64,000 nt of DNA from Chryseobacterium sp. 6424 (GCF_003692615.1 NZ_CP023540.1:310001-374000); one strand, 5' to 3'; positions 10,022 through 19,864 are shown, numbered from the stretch's first letter. Program-made: numbers and translations. The notes: generated from the letters alone by a model not told the origin.

Positions 10022-11288
10022 TGCTTAAACACTCCAATGGTCACGCTGAAAGCGTCTCACCAGTTGCGGAGGGCAAGAAGTATAGATTCTTTCAAAATGA
10101 CCTACTGTGTGCAAAAGGAAAGCGCTTCCTTTACCATTCACCATTGCCCATTTACCCCTTCACCATTCCCCTTAAGCACTCCAATTGTCACGCTGAAAGC
10201 GTCTCACCAGTTGCGGATGGTAACAACGGAGTATAAATTCTTTCAGAATGACCTACCGTGTGCAAGAGGTAAGCGTTTATTCACCATCACCATTCACTAT
10301 TCACTATTCACCATTCACCCACTCACCATTTACCATTGCCTCTTAAGCACTCCAGTTGTCACGCTGAAAGCGTCTCACCAGTTGTGGGTATTAAAAAAGT
10401 ATAGATTCTTTCAGAATGACATACCGTGTGTAAGAGTTAAGCGTTTATTCACCATCACCATCACCATTCCCCTTTAAACACTATAATTGTCACGCTGAAA
10501 GCGTCTCACCAGTTGCGGATGGTAACAACGGAGTATAAATTCTTTCAGAATGGCATATTGTGTGCAAGAGTTAAGCGTTTATTCACCATTGCCTATTCTC
10601 TATTCACCATTGCCCATTTACCCACTCACCATTCCCCTTAACCACTCCCATGGTCACGCTGAAAGCGTCTCACCAGTTGAGGGTATTAAAAAAGTATAAA
10701 TTCTTTCAGAATGACCTACCGTGTGCAAAAAGGAAAGCGTTCTCTTTACCATTTACAATTGCCCATTCACAATTGCCTACTCACCATCCATCATTCCCAT
10801 TGCCCCTTAAACACTCCAATGGTCACGCTGAAAGCGTCTCACCAGTTACGGTTGGCAAAAAGTATAGATTCTTTCAGAGTGACATATTGTGTGCAAGAGG
10901 TAAACGCTTCCTTTACCATTCACCATTTACCATTTACCTACTCACCATTCACTATTCCCATTCCCCCTTAAACACTCCAATGGTCACGCTGAAAGTGTCT
11001 CACCAGTTGCGGATGGTAAAACAGTATATAAATTCTTTCAGAATGACCTACTGTGTACAAGAGGTAAGCGTTTCTTCACCATCACCATCACCATCACCAT
11101 TGCCCTTTAAACACTATAATTGTCACGCTGAAAGCGTCTCACCAGTTGCGGTTGGCAAAAAGTATAGATTCTTTCAGAATGACCTACCGTGTGCAAGAGG
11201 TAAGCGTTTTTTTTACCATTTACAATTGCCCATTCACAATTGCCTACTCACCATCCATCATTCCCATTGCCTCTTAAGCACTCCAGTT

Positions 11289-11892
11289 GTCACGCTGAAA
11301 GGGTCTCACCAGTTGCGGTTGGCAAAAAGTATAGATTCTTTCAGAATGACATACTGTGTGCAAAAGGTAAGCGCTTCCTTTAACCATTCACCATTCACCA
11401 TTTACCTACTCACCATTGCCATTTAAACACTCATCAATTGCCCCTTAAGCACTCCAGTTGTCACGCTGAAAGCGTCTCACCAGTTGAAGGTATTAAAAAA
11501 GTATAGATTCTTTCAGAATGACCTACCGTATGTAAGGGGTAAGCGTTCATTCATCATCACCATCACCATTGCCTCTTAAACACTCCAATGGTCACGCTGA
11601 AAGGGTCTCACCAGTTGCGGTTGGCAAAAAGTATAGATTCTTTCAGAATGACATACTGTGTGCAAAAGGTAAGCGCTTCCTTTAACCATTCACCATTCAC
11701 CATTTACCTACTCACCATTGCCATTTAAACACTCATCAATTGCCCCTTAAGCACTCCAGTTGTCACGCTGAAAGCGTCTCACCAGTTGAAGGTATTAAAA
11801 AAGTATAGATTCTTTCAGAATGACATATTGTGTGTAAGGGGTAAGCGTTCATTCATCATCACCATCACCATTGTCTCTTAAACACTCCAATG
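11289..11892 (+). repeat. 302-bp higher-order tandem duplication inside array A
   Basis: The block 11289-11590, containing two elements and both spacers, is repeated almost exactly as 11591-11892, including the unusual AGGG stem variant and the CTCATCAATTGCCCC spacer. Element start spacing alternates 171, 131, 171, 131. This points to a recent unequal exchange within the array. Confidence 0.85.
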
Positions 11893-12348
11893 GTCACGCT
11901 GAAAGGGTCTCACCAGTTGCGGTTGGCAAAAAGTATAGATTCTTTCAGAATGACATATTGTGTGTAAGGGGTAAGCGTTCATTCATCATCACCATCACCA
12001 TTCCCCCTTAAACACTCCAATGGTCACGCTGAAAGCGTCTCACCAGTTGAGGGTAGTAAAAAAATATAGATACTTTCAGAATGACATACTGTGTGAAAGA
12101 TATAAGCGCTTCATTGCCCCTTCACCATTCCCCTTAAGCACTCCAATTGTCACGCTGAAAGCGTCTCACCAATTGCGGATGGTAACAACGGAGTATAAAT
12201 TCTTTCAGAATGACCTACCGTGTGCAAGAGGTAAGCGTTCATTCATCGTCACCATCACCATTGCCCCTTAAACACTCTAATTGTCACGCTGAAAGCGTCT
12301 CACCAATTGTGGATGGTAAAAACGGAGTATAAATTCTTGCAGAATGAC

Positions 12349-12687
12349 ATACTGTGTGCAAAAGGAAAGCCTTTTCTTTACCATTCACCATTGCCCATTT
12401 ATTATTCACCATCACCATTGCGCCTTAAGCAACTGTAGCTGTCACGCTACAAGAACTCATCACTGACATTAGAAAAGAGACGGCGAATAAACAGCGTCAT
12501 AAAATTCCTTTTTTTCTTACCTTTAGACCCGAAATTGTAATGTGGCCATAGTTGTGGTCGGCATCCCGGATCAAAACTTAAGAAGGTGAGGAAACCTGTT
12601 AACTTCCAGCCTCTCATGTGTCCAACGGTTGTGACGGATAAGGTGTTATACCCGGAATCTGAAAAAGAAAATAGCATCAGTTTTAGA
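12349..12687. other. Spacer between array A and the glycan locus
   Basis: The stretch begins with the last array spacer and a decayed half element (GTCACGCT at 12441-12448, with no matching stem). The rest is unique. An upstream in-frame extension of the epimerase to 12586 lacks the family's N-terminus and is not taken as coding. TACCTTTA near 12520 is a near-match to the -7 box and could be the promoter of the locus. Confidence 0.4.
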
Positions 12688-13656
12688 ATGGCAAATATAT
12701 TAATTACAGGTGGGGCAGGCTTTATAGGCTCCAATCTGTGCGATCGTTTCATCGCCAAAGGACATAAGATAACTTGTCTGGACAATTTTGCGACCGGCCA
12801 CCGACACAATCTTGCCGAACTTTTGCAACACCCAGACTTTACCCTGATGGAAGGGGATATCCGCGACGCTGAAACATGCCAGCAAGCCTGCGAAGGACAA
12901 GACTATGTGCTGCACCAGGCCGCGCTGGGTTCTGTTCCGCGGTCGGTCAATGATCCGGTAACCAGCAATGCCGTAAACGTAGGGGGCTTCCTGAATATGC
13001 TGGTAGCGGCACGTGATACCAATGTTAAACGCTTCGTCTATGCCGCGTCATCGTCCACGTATGGCGACTCCGAAAGTCTGCCGAAAGTCGAAGACGTCAT
13101 TGGCAAGCCGCTGTCACCGTATGCGGTGACCAAATACGTCAATGAACTTTATGCGGAGGTCTTTGCCAAGACGTATGGCATCGAATGCATTGGTTTGCGG
13201 TATTTTAACGTGTTTGGTCGTCGTCAGGACCCAAACGGGGCCTACGCCGCGGTGATTCCAAAGTTTGTGATCCAGCTGCTCCGACATCAGTCGCCCACGA
13301 TTAACGGCACCGGCGATTATTCACGTGATTTCACCTATATCGACAATGTGATCCAGATGAATGAACGTGCGATGCTGACCGATAATCCGGAAGCGGTCAA
13401 TACCGTGTACAATACCGCTGTGGGAGACCGTACCACGATTAATGACATGGCCCGGCTGCTCAAAGAGTACCTGTCTGCGTTCGATCCCAAAATCAAGGAA
13501 GTGGAAATCCTTTATGGGCCGGTACGTGCCGGTGATGTACCCCATTCGAAAGCCAGCATAGACAAAGCGGTCCAACTACTCGGTTATGCACCGAGCCATT
13601 CTTTCGCAACCGGACTTAAAGAAGCGGTGAACTGGTACTGGGATCAATTGAAGTAA
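12688..13656 (+). CDS. SDR-family UDP-N-acetylhexosamine(uronate) 4-epimerase, copy 1 (WbpP/TviC-like)
   Basis: I chose the ATG at 12688 because the family begins MANILITGGAGFIGSN; the frame is open upstream to 12586. The 322-residue protein has the NAD-binding GGAGFIG (8-14), the SSSTYGD segment and the catalytic YxxxK at Tyr145/Lys149. Family members interconvert UDP-GlcNAc/GalNAc or their uronic acids. It is very similar to the gene at 18890-19864, but its wording is more GC-rich, so the pair is either an old duplication or separately acquired. The partner dehydrogenase follows after 55 bp. The substrate (UDP-GlcNAcA to UDP-GalNAcA, as in Vi antigen synthesis) is inferred from that pairing. 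Confidence 0.88.
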   Translation: MANILITGGAGFIGSNLCDRFIAKGHKITCLDNFATGHRHNLAELLQHPDFTLMEGDIRDAETCQQACEGQDYVLHQAALGSVPRSVNDPVTSNAVNVGGFLNMLVAARDTNVKRFVYAASSSTYGDSESLPKVEDVIGKPLSPYAVTKYVNELYAEVFAKTYGIECIGLRYFNVFGRRQDPNGAYAAVIPKFVIQLLRHQSPTINGTGDYSRDFTYIDNVIQMNERAMLTDNPEAVNTVYNTAVGDRTTINDMARLLKEYLSAFDPKIKEVEILYGPVRAGDVPHSKASIDKAVQLLGYAPSHSFATGLKEAVNWYWDQLK

Positions 13657-13711
13657 AAAATTTCCCTGCATTCCATTCCAGCCAATACCTAAATAAACAC
13701 AAATATAAATA

Positions 13712-15472
13712 ATGACTTATAAAATCGCTGTGATCGGCCTCGGATATGTTGGCCTGCCGCTTGCCCGACTGTTTGCCACTAAATTTCCGGTAGTGGGTTT
13801 CGACATTAACCAGAGCAGGATTGATGAACTCCGCAACGGGACAGACACGACCCTCGAAGTCGAAGATGATCTCCTCCAGTCAGTCCTCCTCAACGAAAAC
13901 CCCTTCACTGTCCTAGCGGGCACCGACGGTGTAGCGCCCAGTCATGGCGGAGAGCAGCCCTCAGGCATGCACAGTCATTGCGAAGTGCGACCGAAGGAAG
14001 CACTGAAGCAATCCCAGCAATCAGAAACCCCTATCCCTTGTCATGGCGGAGAGCAGCCCTCAGGTATGCACAGTCATGGAGAGGAGAGACCCGAAAACAT
14101 AGTTAGCGACAAGCAATCATCGTCAGTCCCAACCCTTTGTCATTGTGAGGTGCGACCGAAGGAAGCGCCGAAGCAATCTCAGCAATCAGAAACCCCTGCC
14201 CATGGTCAAGGCGGAGAGCAGTCCTTAGATATGCACAGTCATTGCGAGGTGCGACCGAAGGAAGCACTGAAGCAATCCCAGCAATCAGAAGCCCCATCCC
14301 CCTGTCATTGCAGAGAGCAGCCCTCAGGTATGCACAGTCATTGCGAGGAGCGACCAACGGGAGCGAGGAAGCAATCTCAGTCCCAGGCGAAGCCAGGACT
14401 GTACTGTTCCACCTCCCTCACCGACATCGCCGGGGCCAACACCTACATCATCACCGTACCGACTCCCGTTGATAAAAATAACCGCCCGGACCTTACACCG
14501 CTGTACAAAGCCAGCGAAACCGTAGGCAAAGTCCTTAAAAAAGGCGATATCGTCATCTATGAATCGACCGTATATCCCGGAGCCACCGAGGAGGAATGCA
14601 TCCCGGTACTTGAAAAAGTAAGCGGACTGACGTTCAATGAAGACTTCTTTGCCGGCTATTCCCCGGAGCGCATTAATCCCGGCGACAAGGAACATACAGT
14701 GGAGAAAATATTAAAAGTAACCTCCGGCTCCACGCCGGAGACCGGGAAGGTGGTCGATGGACTGTACCGCTCGGTCATTACCGCGGGTACCCATCTGGCT
14801 CCGACCATTAAAGTCGCTGAGACTGCCAAGGTCATTGAAAATTCACAGCGCGACATCAACATCGCTTTCGTCAACGAACTGGCCAAGATATTCAACCTGA
14901 TGGACATTGATACCGATGCCGTACTCGAAGCGGCGGGCACCAAATGGAACTTCCTGCCCTTCCGTCCGGGATTGGTAGGCGGTCACTGTATTGGGGTGGA
15001 TCCGTATTATCTGGCGCAGAAAGCCCAGGAGTACGGCTACCACCCGGAGATTATTCTGGCGGGGCGTCGGCTCAATGATTCCATGGGCGAGTATGTGGCA
15101 TCACAGGTGGTGAAATGCATGATCAGGAATGGGATCAGCGTAAACGGTGCCGAGGTACTGATGCTGGGCATCACCTTCAAAGAAAACTGTCCGGATGTAC
15201 GCAATACCAAGATTGTGGATGTGGTGGCTGCGTTGGAAGATTACAACGTCAGGGTGAGTATCTGTGATCCGTGGGCCAATCCCGAAGAGGTGAAACACGA
15301 ATACGGCTTGGACTGTCAGCCTGAACTTACGAGAGAAGCCATCTACGATGCCATTGTACTCGGAGTCGCGCATAGGGAATTCCAAAACCTGGATTTGGAA
15401 AACCACAAAAAAGAGACAACAGTCGTCTATGATGTGAAAGGGATATTGGCGCAGGCAACCGCCAGATTATGA
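13712..15472 (+). CDS. Nucleotide-sugar dehydrogenase copy 1 (TviB/WbpO-like) carrying a 158-residue repeat-derived insertion
   Basis: The enzyme family oxidises UDP-HexNAc at C6 to the uronic acid with two NAD+. Rossmann motif GLGYVGLPLA (9-18), the PTPVDKNNRPDLTP segment (about 251-264) and catalytic Cys426 in GGHCIGVDPYY are intact. Compared with the 428-residue paralogue at 19948, the only large difference is 158 extra residues between about positions 68 and 226, encoded by expanded REP-like repeats (separate entry). The insertion is a multiple of three and stop-free, and it lies in the variable loop before YIITVP. The protein may still fold, but activity is uncertain. It follows its epimerase partner. 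Confidence 0.88.
   Translation: MTYKIAVIGLGYVGLPLARLFATKFPVVGFDINQSRIDELRNGTDTTLEVEDDLLQSVLLNENPFTVLAGTDGVAPSHGGEQPSGMHSHCEVRPKEALKQSQQSETPIPCHGGEQPSGMHSHGEERPENIVSDKQSSSVPTLCHCEVRPKEAPKQSQQSETPAHGQGGEQSLDMHSHCEVRPKEALKQSQQSEAPSPCHCREQPSGMHSHCEERPTGARKQSQSQAKPGLYCSTSLTDIAGANTYIITVPTPVDKNNRPDLTPLYKASETVGKVLKKGDIVIYESTVYPGATEEECIPVLEKVSGLTFNEDFFAGYSPERINPGDKEHTVEKILKVTSGSTPETGKVVDGLYRSVITAGTHLAPTIKVAETAKVIENSQRDINIAFVNELAKIFNLMDIDTDAVLEAAGTKWNFLPFRPGLVGGHCIGVDPYYLAQKAQEYGYHPEIILAGRRLNDSMGEYVASQVVKCMIRNGISVNGAEVLMLGITFKENCPDVRNTKIVDVVAALEDYNVRVSICDPWANPEEVKHEYGLDCQPELTREAIYDAIVLGVAHREFQNLDLENHKKETTVVYDVKGILAQATARL
13941..14378 (+). repeat. In-frame expansion of a long REP-like hairpin repeat inside the dehydrogenase gene
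   Basis: Hairpin units begin GTCATTGCGAGG or close variants and end AAGCAATCTC/AAGCAATCCC, at 13974-14015, 14139-14180, 14238-14279 and 14337-14378, with a decayed one at 14073-14120. Outer stem TTGC/GCAA and inner stem GTGC/GCAC pair; in the last copy the inner bases change together. They alternate with a second motif (GTCATGGCGGAGAGCAGCCC-like) at 13941, 14040, about 14204 and 14303. Translation gives recurrent SHCEVRPKEALKQSQQSE-like peptides. A closely similar hairpin is, from memory, a common intergenic repeat in Bacteroidota. Confidence 0.9.
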
Positions 15473-15740
15473 TTCAGTCATGCCTGGTCTTAAGGAATGA
15501 GTAAAGTATCAGACAAGACGGAGAGGGTGAACACGATTCGATACGCGGCATCATGTTGAAAAAGGCGATTGCCGATAAATTTCAAACATCATGGCGTTAT
15601 ATGAGGAAGAGAAGCAATCCTCCACCAAATTCATCTGCGAACCCAAATCCATTATTCAGCACAAACCAAGGAACAAAGCGGGTGGCGTTAAAATACACAG
15701 GGGATAGAAGGAGAGGTGCCACCACATAACGAATTTTAAT

Positions 15741-15748
15741 TATCTTTG
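15741..15748 (+). promoter_or_regulatory. Candidate -7 box for wza/wzc
   Basis: TATCTTTG exactly matches the Bacteroidota -7 consensus TAnnTTTG, 16 bp before the wza ATG. No clear -33 TTTG is seen at the usual distance. The preceding 15473-15740 stretch (about 270 bp) holds no gene I recognise; short open frames there are not convincing. Confidence 0.5.
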
Positions 15749-15764
15749 CCCCCAATCTGTACTT

Positions 15765-16541
15765 ATGAAACACGGCTTATTTTTACTTCTTATCATACTG
15801 GGGCTGGCTTCGTGCAAGCCAAAACAGAATATGGTATATATGTCCACAGGAAATTCCTCTGAAGAGATTGCCCAGGCAAAATATGAAGGAAACAGGATAC
15901 AGGATAGCGATGTGCTGCTCATCATGGTATCTGCGCTGGATGAGCTGGCGGTAAGGCCCTTTAATCTGAGCACCATGACGGCCACAAACACTGAAGGCGG
16001 CGGGGGCGCTGGAGCTGCTCCAAGTGAGTATATAGTGAATGCGGACGGTTATATTCACTTTCCTGTTCTGGGTTCAATCTATGTAAGGGGAATGACCCAT
16101 CAGCAGTTGCGTACCGATTTGGAGGGAAGGCTGAAGCGCTATCTGACAGAGCCCTTGGTTTCAGTCTCTTTAAAGAATTTTAACATCAGTGTTTTGGGCG
16201 AAGTAAAAAACCCTGGGCAGCATACAAGTACGACCCAGAAAGTGAATGTTTTTCAGGCCCTGGCACTTGCCGGAGACCTGACTGATAACAGCGACCGAAC
16301 CAAAGTGAAACTCATCCGGGCCCAGGAAGGCGCGCCGGATCTGGTGGTGAACCTGGATTTGTCCAATGCAAATATTACCACCTCTCCTTACTACTACTTG
16401 CAGCAGAATGACATATTGTACGCGGAACCTGATACCAATAAACAGATTGCTGCCAATACAAACCCAAACAGGAACCTCTGGTTTCAGATAGGCGGCGCTG
16501 CTTTAGGTCTGCTCACGCTAATCATCAGCATAACCCGTTAG
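15765..16541 (+). CDS. wza: Polysaccharide export outer-membrane lipoprotein (Wza family)
   Basis: The 258-residue protein starts with a lipoprotein signal peptide and lipobox LASC (Cys at about 17). A Poly_export domain follows (IQDSDVLLIMVSALDE through VNADGYIHFPVLGSI, about 44-110), then a SLBB-type segment with VSLKNFNISVLGEVKNPG (about 135-152). It ends with a hydrophobic C-terminal helix (about 237-256), as in Bacteroidota members. Wza-type proteins form the outer-membrane channel for capsule or exopolysaccharide. wzc follows after 6 bp, so the two are co-transcribed. Confidence 0.93.
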   Translation: MKHGLFLLLIILGLASCKPKQNMVYMSTGNSSEEIAQAKYEGNRIQDSDVLLIMVSALDELAVRPFNLSTMTATNTEGGGGAGAAPSEYIVNADGYIHFPVLGSIYVRGMTHQQLRTDLEGRLKRYLTEPLVSVSLKNFNISVLGEVKNPGQHTSTTQKVNVFQALALAGDLTDNSDRTKVKLIRAQEGAPDLVVNLDLSNANITTSPYYYLQQNDILYAEPDTNKQIAANTNPNRNLWFQIGGAALGLLTLIISITR

Positions 16542-16547
16542 AATTTT

Positions 16548-18890
16548 ATGGAATTACTTGAGCCAGTAAACGCTGCTAAAAAAAGTCCGCTGAATTTAAA
16601 AAAAGAAATCGCGAGATACCTGAAGAAATGGCCCTGGATGCTGCTGAGCCTCCTGTTGTTCTACATCGCGGCTAATGTATATTTACGCTACGCCACCGAT
16701 GTCTATCTTACAAAATCCAGTGTACAGATTGAAAACATGGAAAAAGGAAGTCTGGGGGCCATTCAGAATATGGGGGCCGTACCGGTAATGTCGAAACAGG
16801 GTTCCGGGGTGGAAATCCCAATCATCCTTTCACGGCCCATCCTGTACGAAGTAGTAAAAACACTCAATGCCGATGTGCGGTTTACAGTAAAAGGTCAGGT
16901 AAAAGAAGTAGAGTTGTATGAGGAATCCCCAGTGGAAATACGCATCCTGAACCTTAAGGATGCGGCCGGTTTTAGCGGCCAGACTTTTACTTTTACCGCT
17001 AAAGGGAACACCTCTTTCGAATTAAAGTCAGCGGAGGGCAAGGCCTATCATTTTCCTTATAATACCGTATGTACACTGGATTTCGGAACCTTTACCGTAA
17101 AGCCGAAAGCAGGTTTCCGTGCGATACAGCCGATGCAAGTGCACTTTATGAACGCCATAAAGGTGGCCGAAGGTTTACAGGGTGCCATCACCATTACCGA
17201 AAATGAGCTGAATACGGAGATTCTTGAGCTTGCCCACAGAACGGAAGTGCCGGCCAAATCCCGCGAGCTGCTCAATACGCTGATCATGCAGTACAACAAA
17301 GCCGATCTGGAGAATAAAAGAGAACAGTCCAAAGTATCGCTGGCCTTTATTGATGAAAGGCTGGAGGTACTCACGCAGGACCTGGGCGGTATTGAAAGTC
17401 AGAAGGAAGGGTTTAAACGCCAGAACAAGATTGCCGATTTAGCGGTGCAGGCAGAAATGTCTTTGCAGAATGCGAACGAAAACACCAAGGCGCTGTTAGA
17501 GCAGGCCACCCAGTTGGAAATGGTGAATGCGGTGCTGAATGCGGCCAACCGAAGCAGCCGCGAGCAGCTGCTGCCGGCAGGTGTGGGACTTCCCGATGGC
17601 GTGGATCAGGCTGTTACCCAGTACAACGACCTGATCATCACACGCAACAGGACCTTAAGGCAGGCCACACCAGCCAACCCGGCGGTGCAGGAGTTAAATA
17701 AAGAAATCACCTCACTGAAGTCACTGATTCAGGAAAACCTGACGAAATCAAAGCAGTCGATTCAGATGAACATCGCGCGGCTGAACGGACAGCTGAACGA
17801 GTCCAAAACAGATATTGCCAAATTCCCTACCCAGGAAAAGATTTTCCGGAATATCGACCGGCAGCAGAACCTGAAGGAATCACTCTACCTGTACCTCCTT
17901 CAGAAAAAGGAGGAAACCTCCATTGCCATGGCGGTAACAATGCCTAAGGTGCGCGTCATCAATCCGGCTTATACCATTTCAGGCCCGGTGGAACCCCAAA
18001 GCCAGCAGATACTGCTCGGCAGCCTTTTGGTGGGGCTTCTTCTTCCGGTTCTGGTGCTGTACGGTATATTTGCCCTGGATACTCAGGTGAAATCCAAAAA
18101 CGACATTACCGACCAGATGCCGGACCTGGCTGTACTGGCAGAAATACCGACCGTGGGCAAAGACGAAAGCGACCTTATTGGGAAAAATGACCTTTCTGTG
18201 TATGCGGAAGCGTTCCGGATACTGACTTCCAACCTGAAATTCATGGTGAAAAAGCAGGACATTGCTCCGGTATTTCTTTTTACCTCATCCGTAAAGGGAG
18301 AAGGCAAAACCACAATTTCCATTAACGCTGCCATGGCGCTAGCGTCCAATAAGAGAATTATCTTCATTGGGGCGGACCTCCGAAATCCGCAGCTGGGACG
18401 CTACGTGCCCAAAACCTATCTCGGGTTGTCGGATTATCTTGCGCAGGACGATCCGGAAAATTACCGTAAATTTATCCGGCAGTCCGACCTCCATGCCAAT
18501 CTGGACATCATGCAGAGCGGCAGTATACCGCCCAATCCTACCGACCTGCTCGAAGATGAAAAGCTGGGTCTGCTCCTTGACAGGCTGAAGAAAGAATATG
18601 ATTATATACTGATAGATTCGGCGCCGATGATGATGGTCAGCGATTCCTTCCACATATTGCGATTTGCAGACGTGGTCATTTATGTGGTTAGGGCAAACTA
18701 TACAGAGAAGGAACTTCTGAATTATGCCAAAACTGTTGCTGAAGACGAAAATGTGAAGAAGATGGCCTTTGTCCTGAATGACGTTCATAAGAATGAAATG
18801 CGCTACGGCTATGGCGGAAAATACAGTTATGGTTATACCGCGGAAAAAGAAAGAAAAGGTTTTTTTGATTTTCTCAAAAGAAATAATTAA
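16548..18890 (+). CDS. wzc: Polysaccharide co-polymerase and tyrosine autokinase (Wzc family)
   Basis: The 780-residue protein has a first membrane helix at about 27-47, a long periplasmic Wzz-type domain with coiled-coil stretches, a second membrane helix at about 487-510, and a cytoplasmic BY-kinase domain. Kinase motifs are Walker A SVKGEGKTT (about 580-590), Walker A' FIGADLRNP (about 604-612) and Walker B YILIDSAP (about 686-693), then a C-terminal Tyr cluster (RYGYGGKYSYGY). The protein sets chain length and drives export with Wza through cyclic autophosphorylation. Its stop codon overlaps the next start by one base (TAATG). Confidence 0.94.
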   Translation: MELLEPVNAAKKSPLNLKKEIARYLKKWPWMLLSLLLFYIAANVYLRYATDVYLTKSSVQIENMEKGSLGAIQNMGAVPVMSKQGSGVEIPIILSRPILYEVVKTLNADVRFTVKGQVKEVELYEESPVEIRILNLKDAAGFSGQTFTFTAKGNTSFELKSAEGKAYHFPYNTVCTLDFGTFTVKPKAGFRAIQPMQVHFMNAIKVAEGLQGAITITENELNTEILELAHRTEVPAKSRELLNTLIMQYNKADLENKREQSKVSLAFIDERLEVLTQDLGGIESQKEGFKRQNKIADLAVQAEMSLQNANENTKALLEQATQLEMVNAVLNAANRSSREQLLPAGVGLPDGVDQAVTQYNDLIITRNRTLRQATPANPAVQELNKEITSLKSLIQENLTKSKQSIQMNIARLNGQLNESKTDIAKFPTQEKIFRNIDRQQNLKESLYLYLLQKKEETSIAMAVTMPKVRVINPAYTISGPVEPQSQQILLGSLLVGLLLPVLVLYGIFALDTQVKSKNDITDQMPDLAVLAEIPTVGKDESDLIGKNDLSVYAEAFRILTSNLKFMVKKQDIAPVFLFTSSVKGEGKTTISINAAMALASNKRIIFIGADLRNPQLGRYVPKTYLGLSDYLAQDDPENYRKFIRQSDLHANLDIMQSGSIPPNPTDLLEDEKLGLLLDRLKKEYDYILIDSAPMMMVSDSFHILRFADVVIYVVRANYTEKELLNYAKTVAEDENVKKMAFVLNDVHKNEMRYGYGGKYSYGYTAEKERKGFFDFLKRNN

Positions 18891-19864
18891 TGAAAAAAGT
18901 ACTCGTTACCGGTGGAGCCGGTTTCATAGGTTCTAATTTGAGTGAAGCTCTCATTACACAGGGTTATCAGGTGAGATGCCTGGATAATTTTGCGACCGGT
19001 AAAAGGGAAAATTTGACAGAGCTTCTGAAATCAAAAAGATATGAACTGATTGAAGGGGATATCCGCAATTTTGAAACATGTCTCCAGGCCTGTGAAGGGA
19101 TAGACTATGTGCTGCACCAGGCCGCACTGGGTTCGGTTCCCCGCTCGATCAATGATCCCATTACAAGCAATGAAGTTAATGTAGAGGGATTTCTTAATAT
19201 GCTGAAAGCTGCATCCGAGAACAATGTTAAACGGTTTGTCTACGCGGCCAGCTCGTCCACCTATGGAGATTCCACCGCATTGCCGAAAGTGGAGGAAAAA
19301 ATAGGCAAGCCGCTGTCACCGTACGCGGTAACGAAGCTGGTCAACGAAATCTATGCGGATGTGTTCCATCGTACTTACGGAATTGACACCATCGGACTTC
19401 GCTATTTTAATGTTTTTGGCAGAAAACAGGATCCAAACGGCGCTTATGCGGCGGTTATTCCCAAGTTTACGATGCAGCTGATGAACTATGAATCTCCGGT
19501 AATCAATGGTGACGGCACTTATTCCCGAGATTTCACCTATATCGATAATGTGATCCAGATGAATTTGCTTGCGATGGAAACGGATAATACAGAAGCACTA
19601 AACGAAGTTTACAATACTGCTGTTGGCGACCGCACAACGATTAAGGATATGGCTGAACTGCTGAAAAAATACCTCAGTGAATTTGATCCGAAAATTGGTG
19701 AGGTGGAAATTAAAAACGGTCCTAACCGTCAGGGAGATGTACCGCACTCGAAGGCAAGCATCGAGAAAGCCCAGCAACTCCTCGGCTACCAACCCAGCCA
19801 CAAATTTGCAAAAGGTTTGAAAGAAGCAGTGGCGTGGTACTGGGAAAATTTAAAAAAAGTCTGA
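18890..19864 (+). CDS. SDR-family UDP-N-acetylhexosamine(uronate) 4-epimerase, copy 2 (WbpP/TviC-like)
   Basis: The 324-residue paralogue of the 12688 gene shows the same GGAGFIG (8-14) and Tyr145/Lys149 YxxxK motifs and the same YSRDFTYIDNVIQMN segment. It overlaps the wzc stop by one base, so it is translationally coupled to the export operon, and the matching dehydrogenase follows. It probably converts UDP-GlcNAcA to UDP-GalNAcA or acts on the non-oxidised sugars. The two copies may be redundant or may differ in substrate. Confidence 0.9.
   Translation: MKKVLVTGGAGFIGSNLSEALITQGYQVRCLDNFATGKRENLTELLKSKRYELIEGDIRNFETCLQACEGIDYVLHQAALGSVPRSINDPITSNEVNVEGFLNMLKAASENNVKRFVYAASSSTYGDSTALPKVEEKIGKPLSPYAVTKLVNEIYADVFHRTYGIDTIGLRYFNVFGRKQDPNGAYAAVIPKFTMQLMNYESPVINGDGTYSRDFTYIDNVIQMNLLAMETDNTEALNEVYNTAVGDRTTIKDMAELLKKYLSEFDPKIGEVEIKNGPNRQGDVPHSKASIEKAQQLLGYQPSHKFAKGLKEAVAWYWENLKKV

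Larger units (their letters stand above)
9727..12348 (+). repeat. Array A: 18 REPIN-like inverted hairpin pairs
   Basis: Eighteen copies of a 62-66 bp element start at 9727, 9854, 10040, 10187, 10358, 10489, 10653, 10822, 10983, 11122, 11289, 11460, 11591, 11762, 11893, 12023, 12149 and 12283. Each begins with GTCA-CGCT-GAA-AGCG-TCT (a 4-bp stem with GAA loop), has a core starting CACCAGTTG, and ends with the inverted partner AGA-TTCT-TTC-AGAA-TGAC. The two halves are thus inverted REP-like hairpins with different stems. Spacers of about 65-125 bp are also related (a CTACCGTGTGCAAGAGG-like start, CACCATT-rich middle, CTTAAACACTCC end). Copies at 11289, 11591 and 11893 have a damaged stem (AGGG for AGCG). 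The open frames crossing the array consist of translated repeats and are not genes. Confidence 0.92.

Noticed and set aside
9832..12271. Open frames of up to 258 residues across array A
   Set aside because: They translate the repeats (recurring VTLKASHQLR-like peptides) and have no gene-like start or composition.
9727..12348. CRISPR array
   Set aside because: Repeats are 62-66 bp with inverted hairpin ends, the spacers are related to each other rather than unique, and no cas genes are in the window.
9405..12687. Insertion sequence or RAYT transposase within the arrays
   Set aside because: No transposase-like frame was found on either strand in or near any array.
15473..15764. Short open frames between the first dehydrogenase and wza
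   Set aside because: They are short, lack a recognisable family and could not be told from chance; a decayed gene remnant is possible but unsupported.
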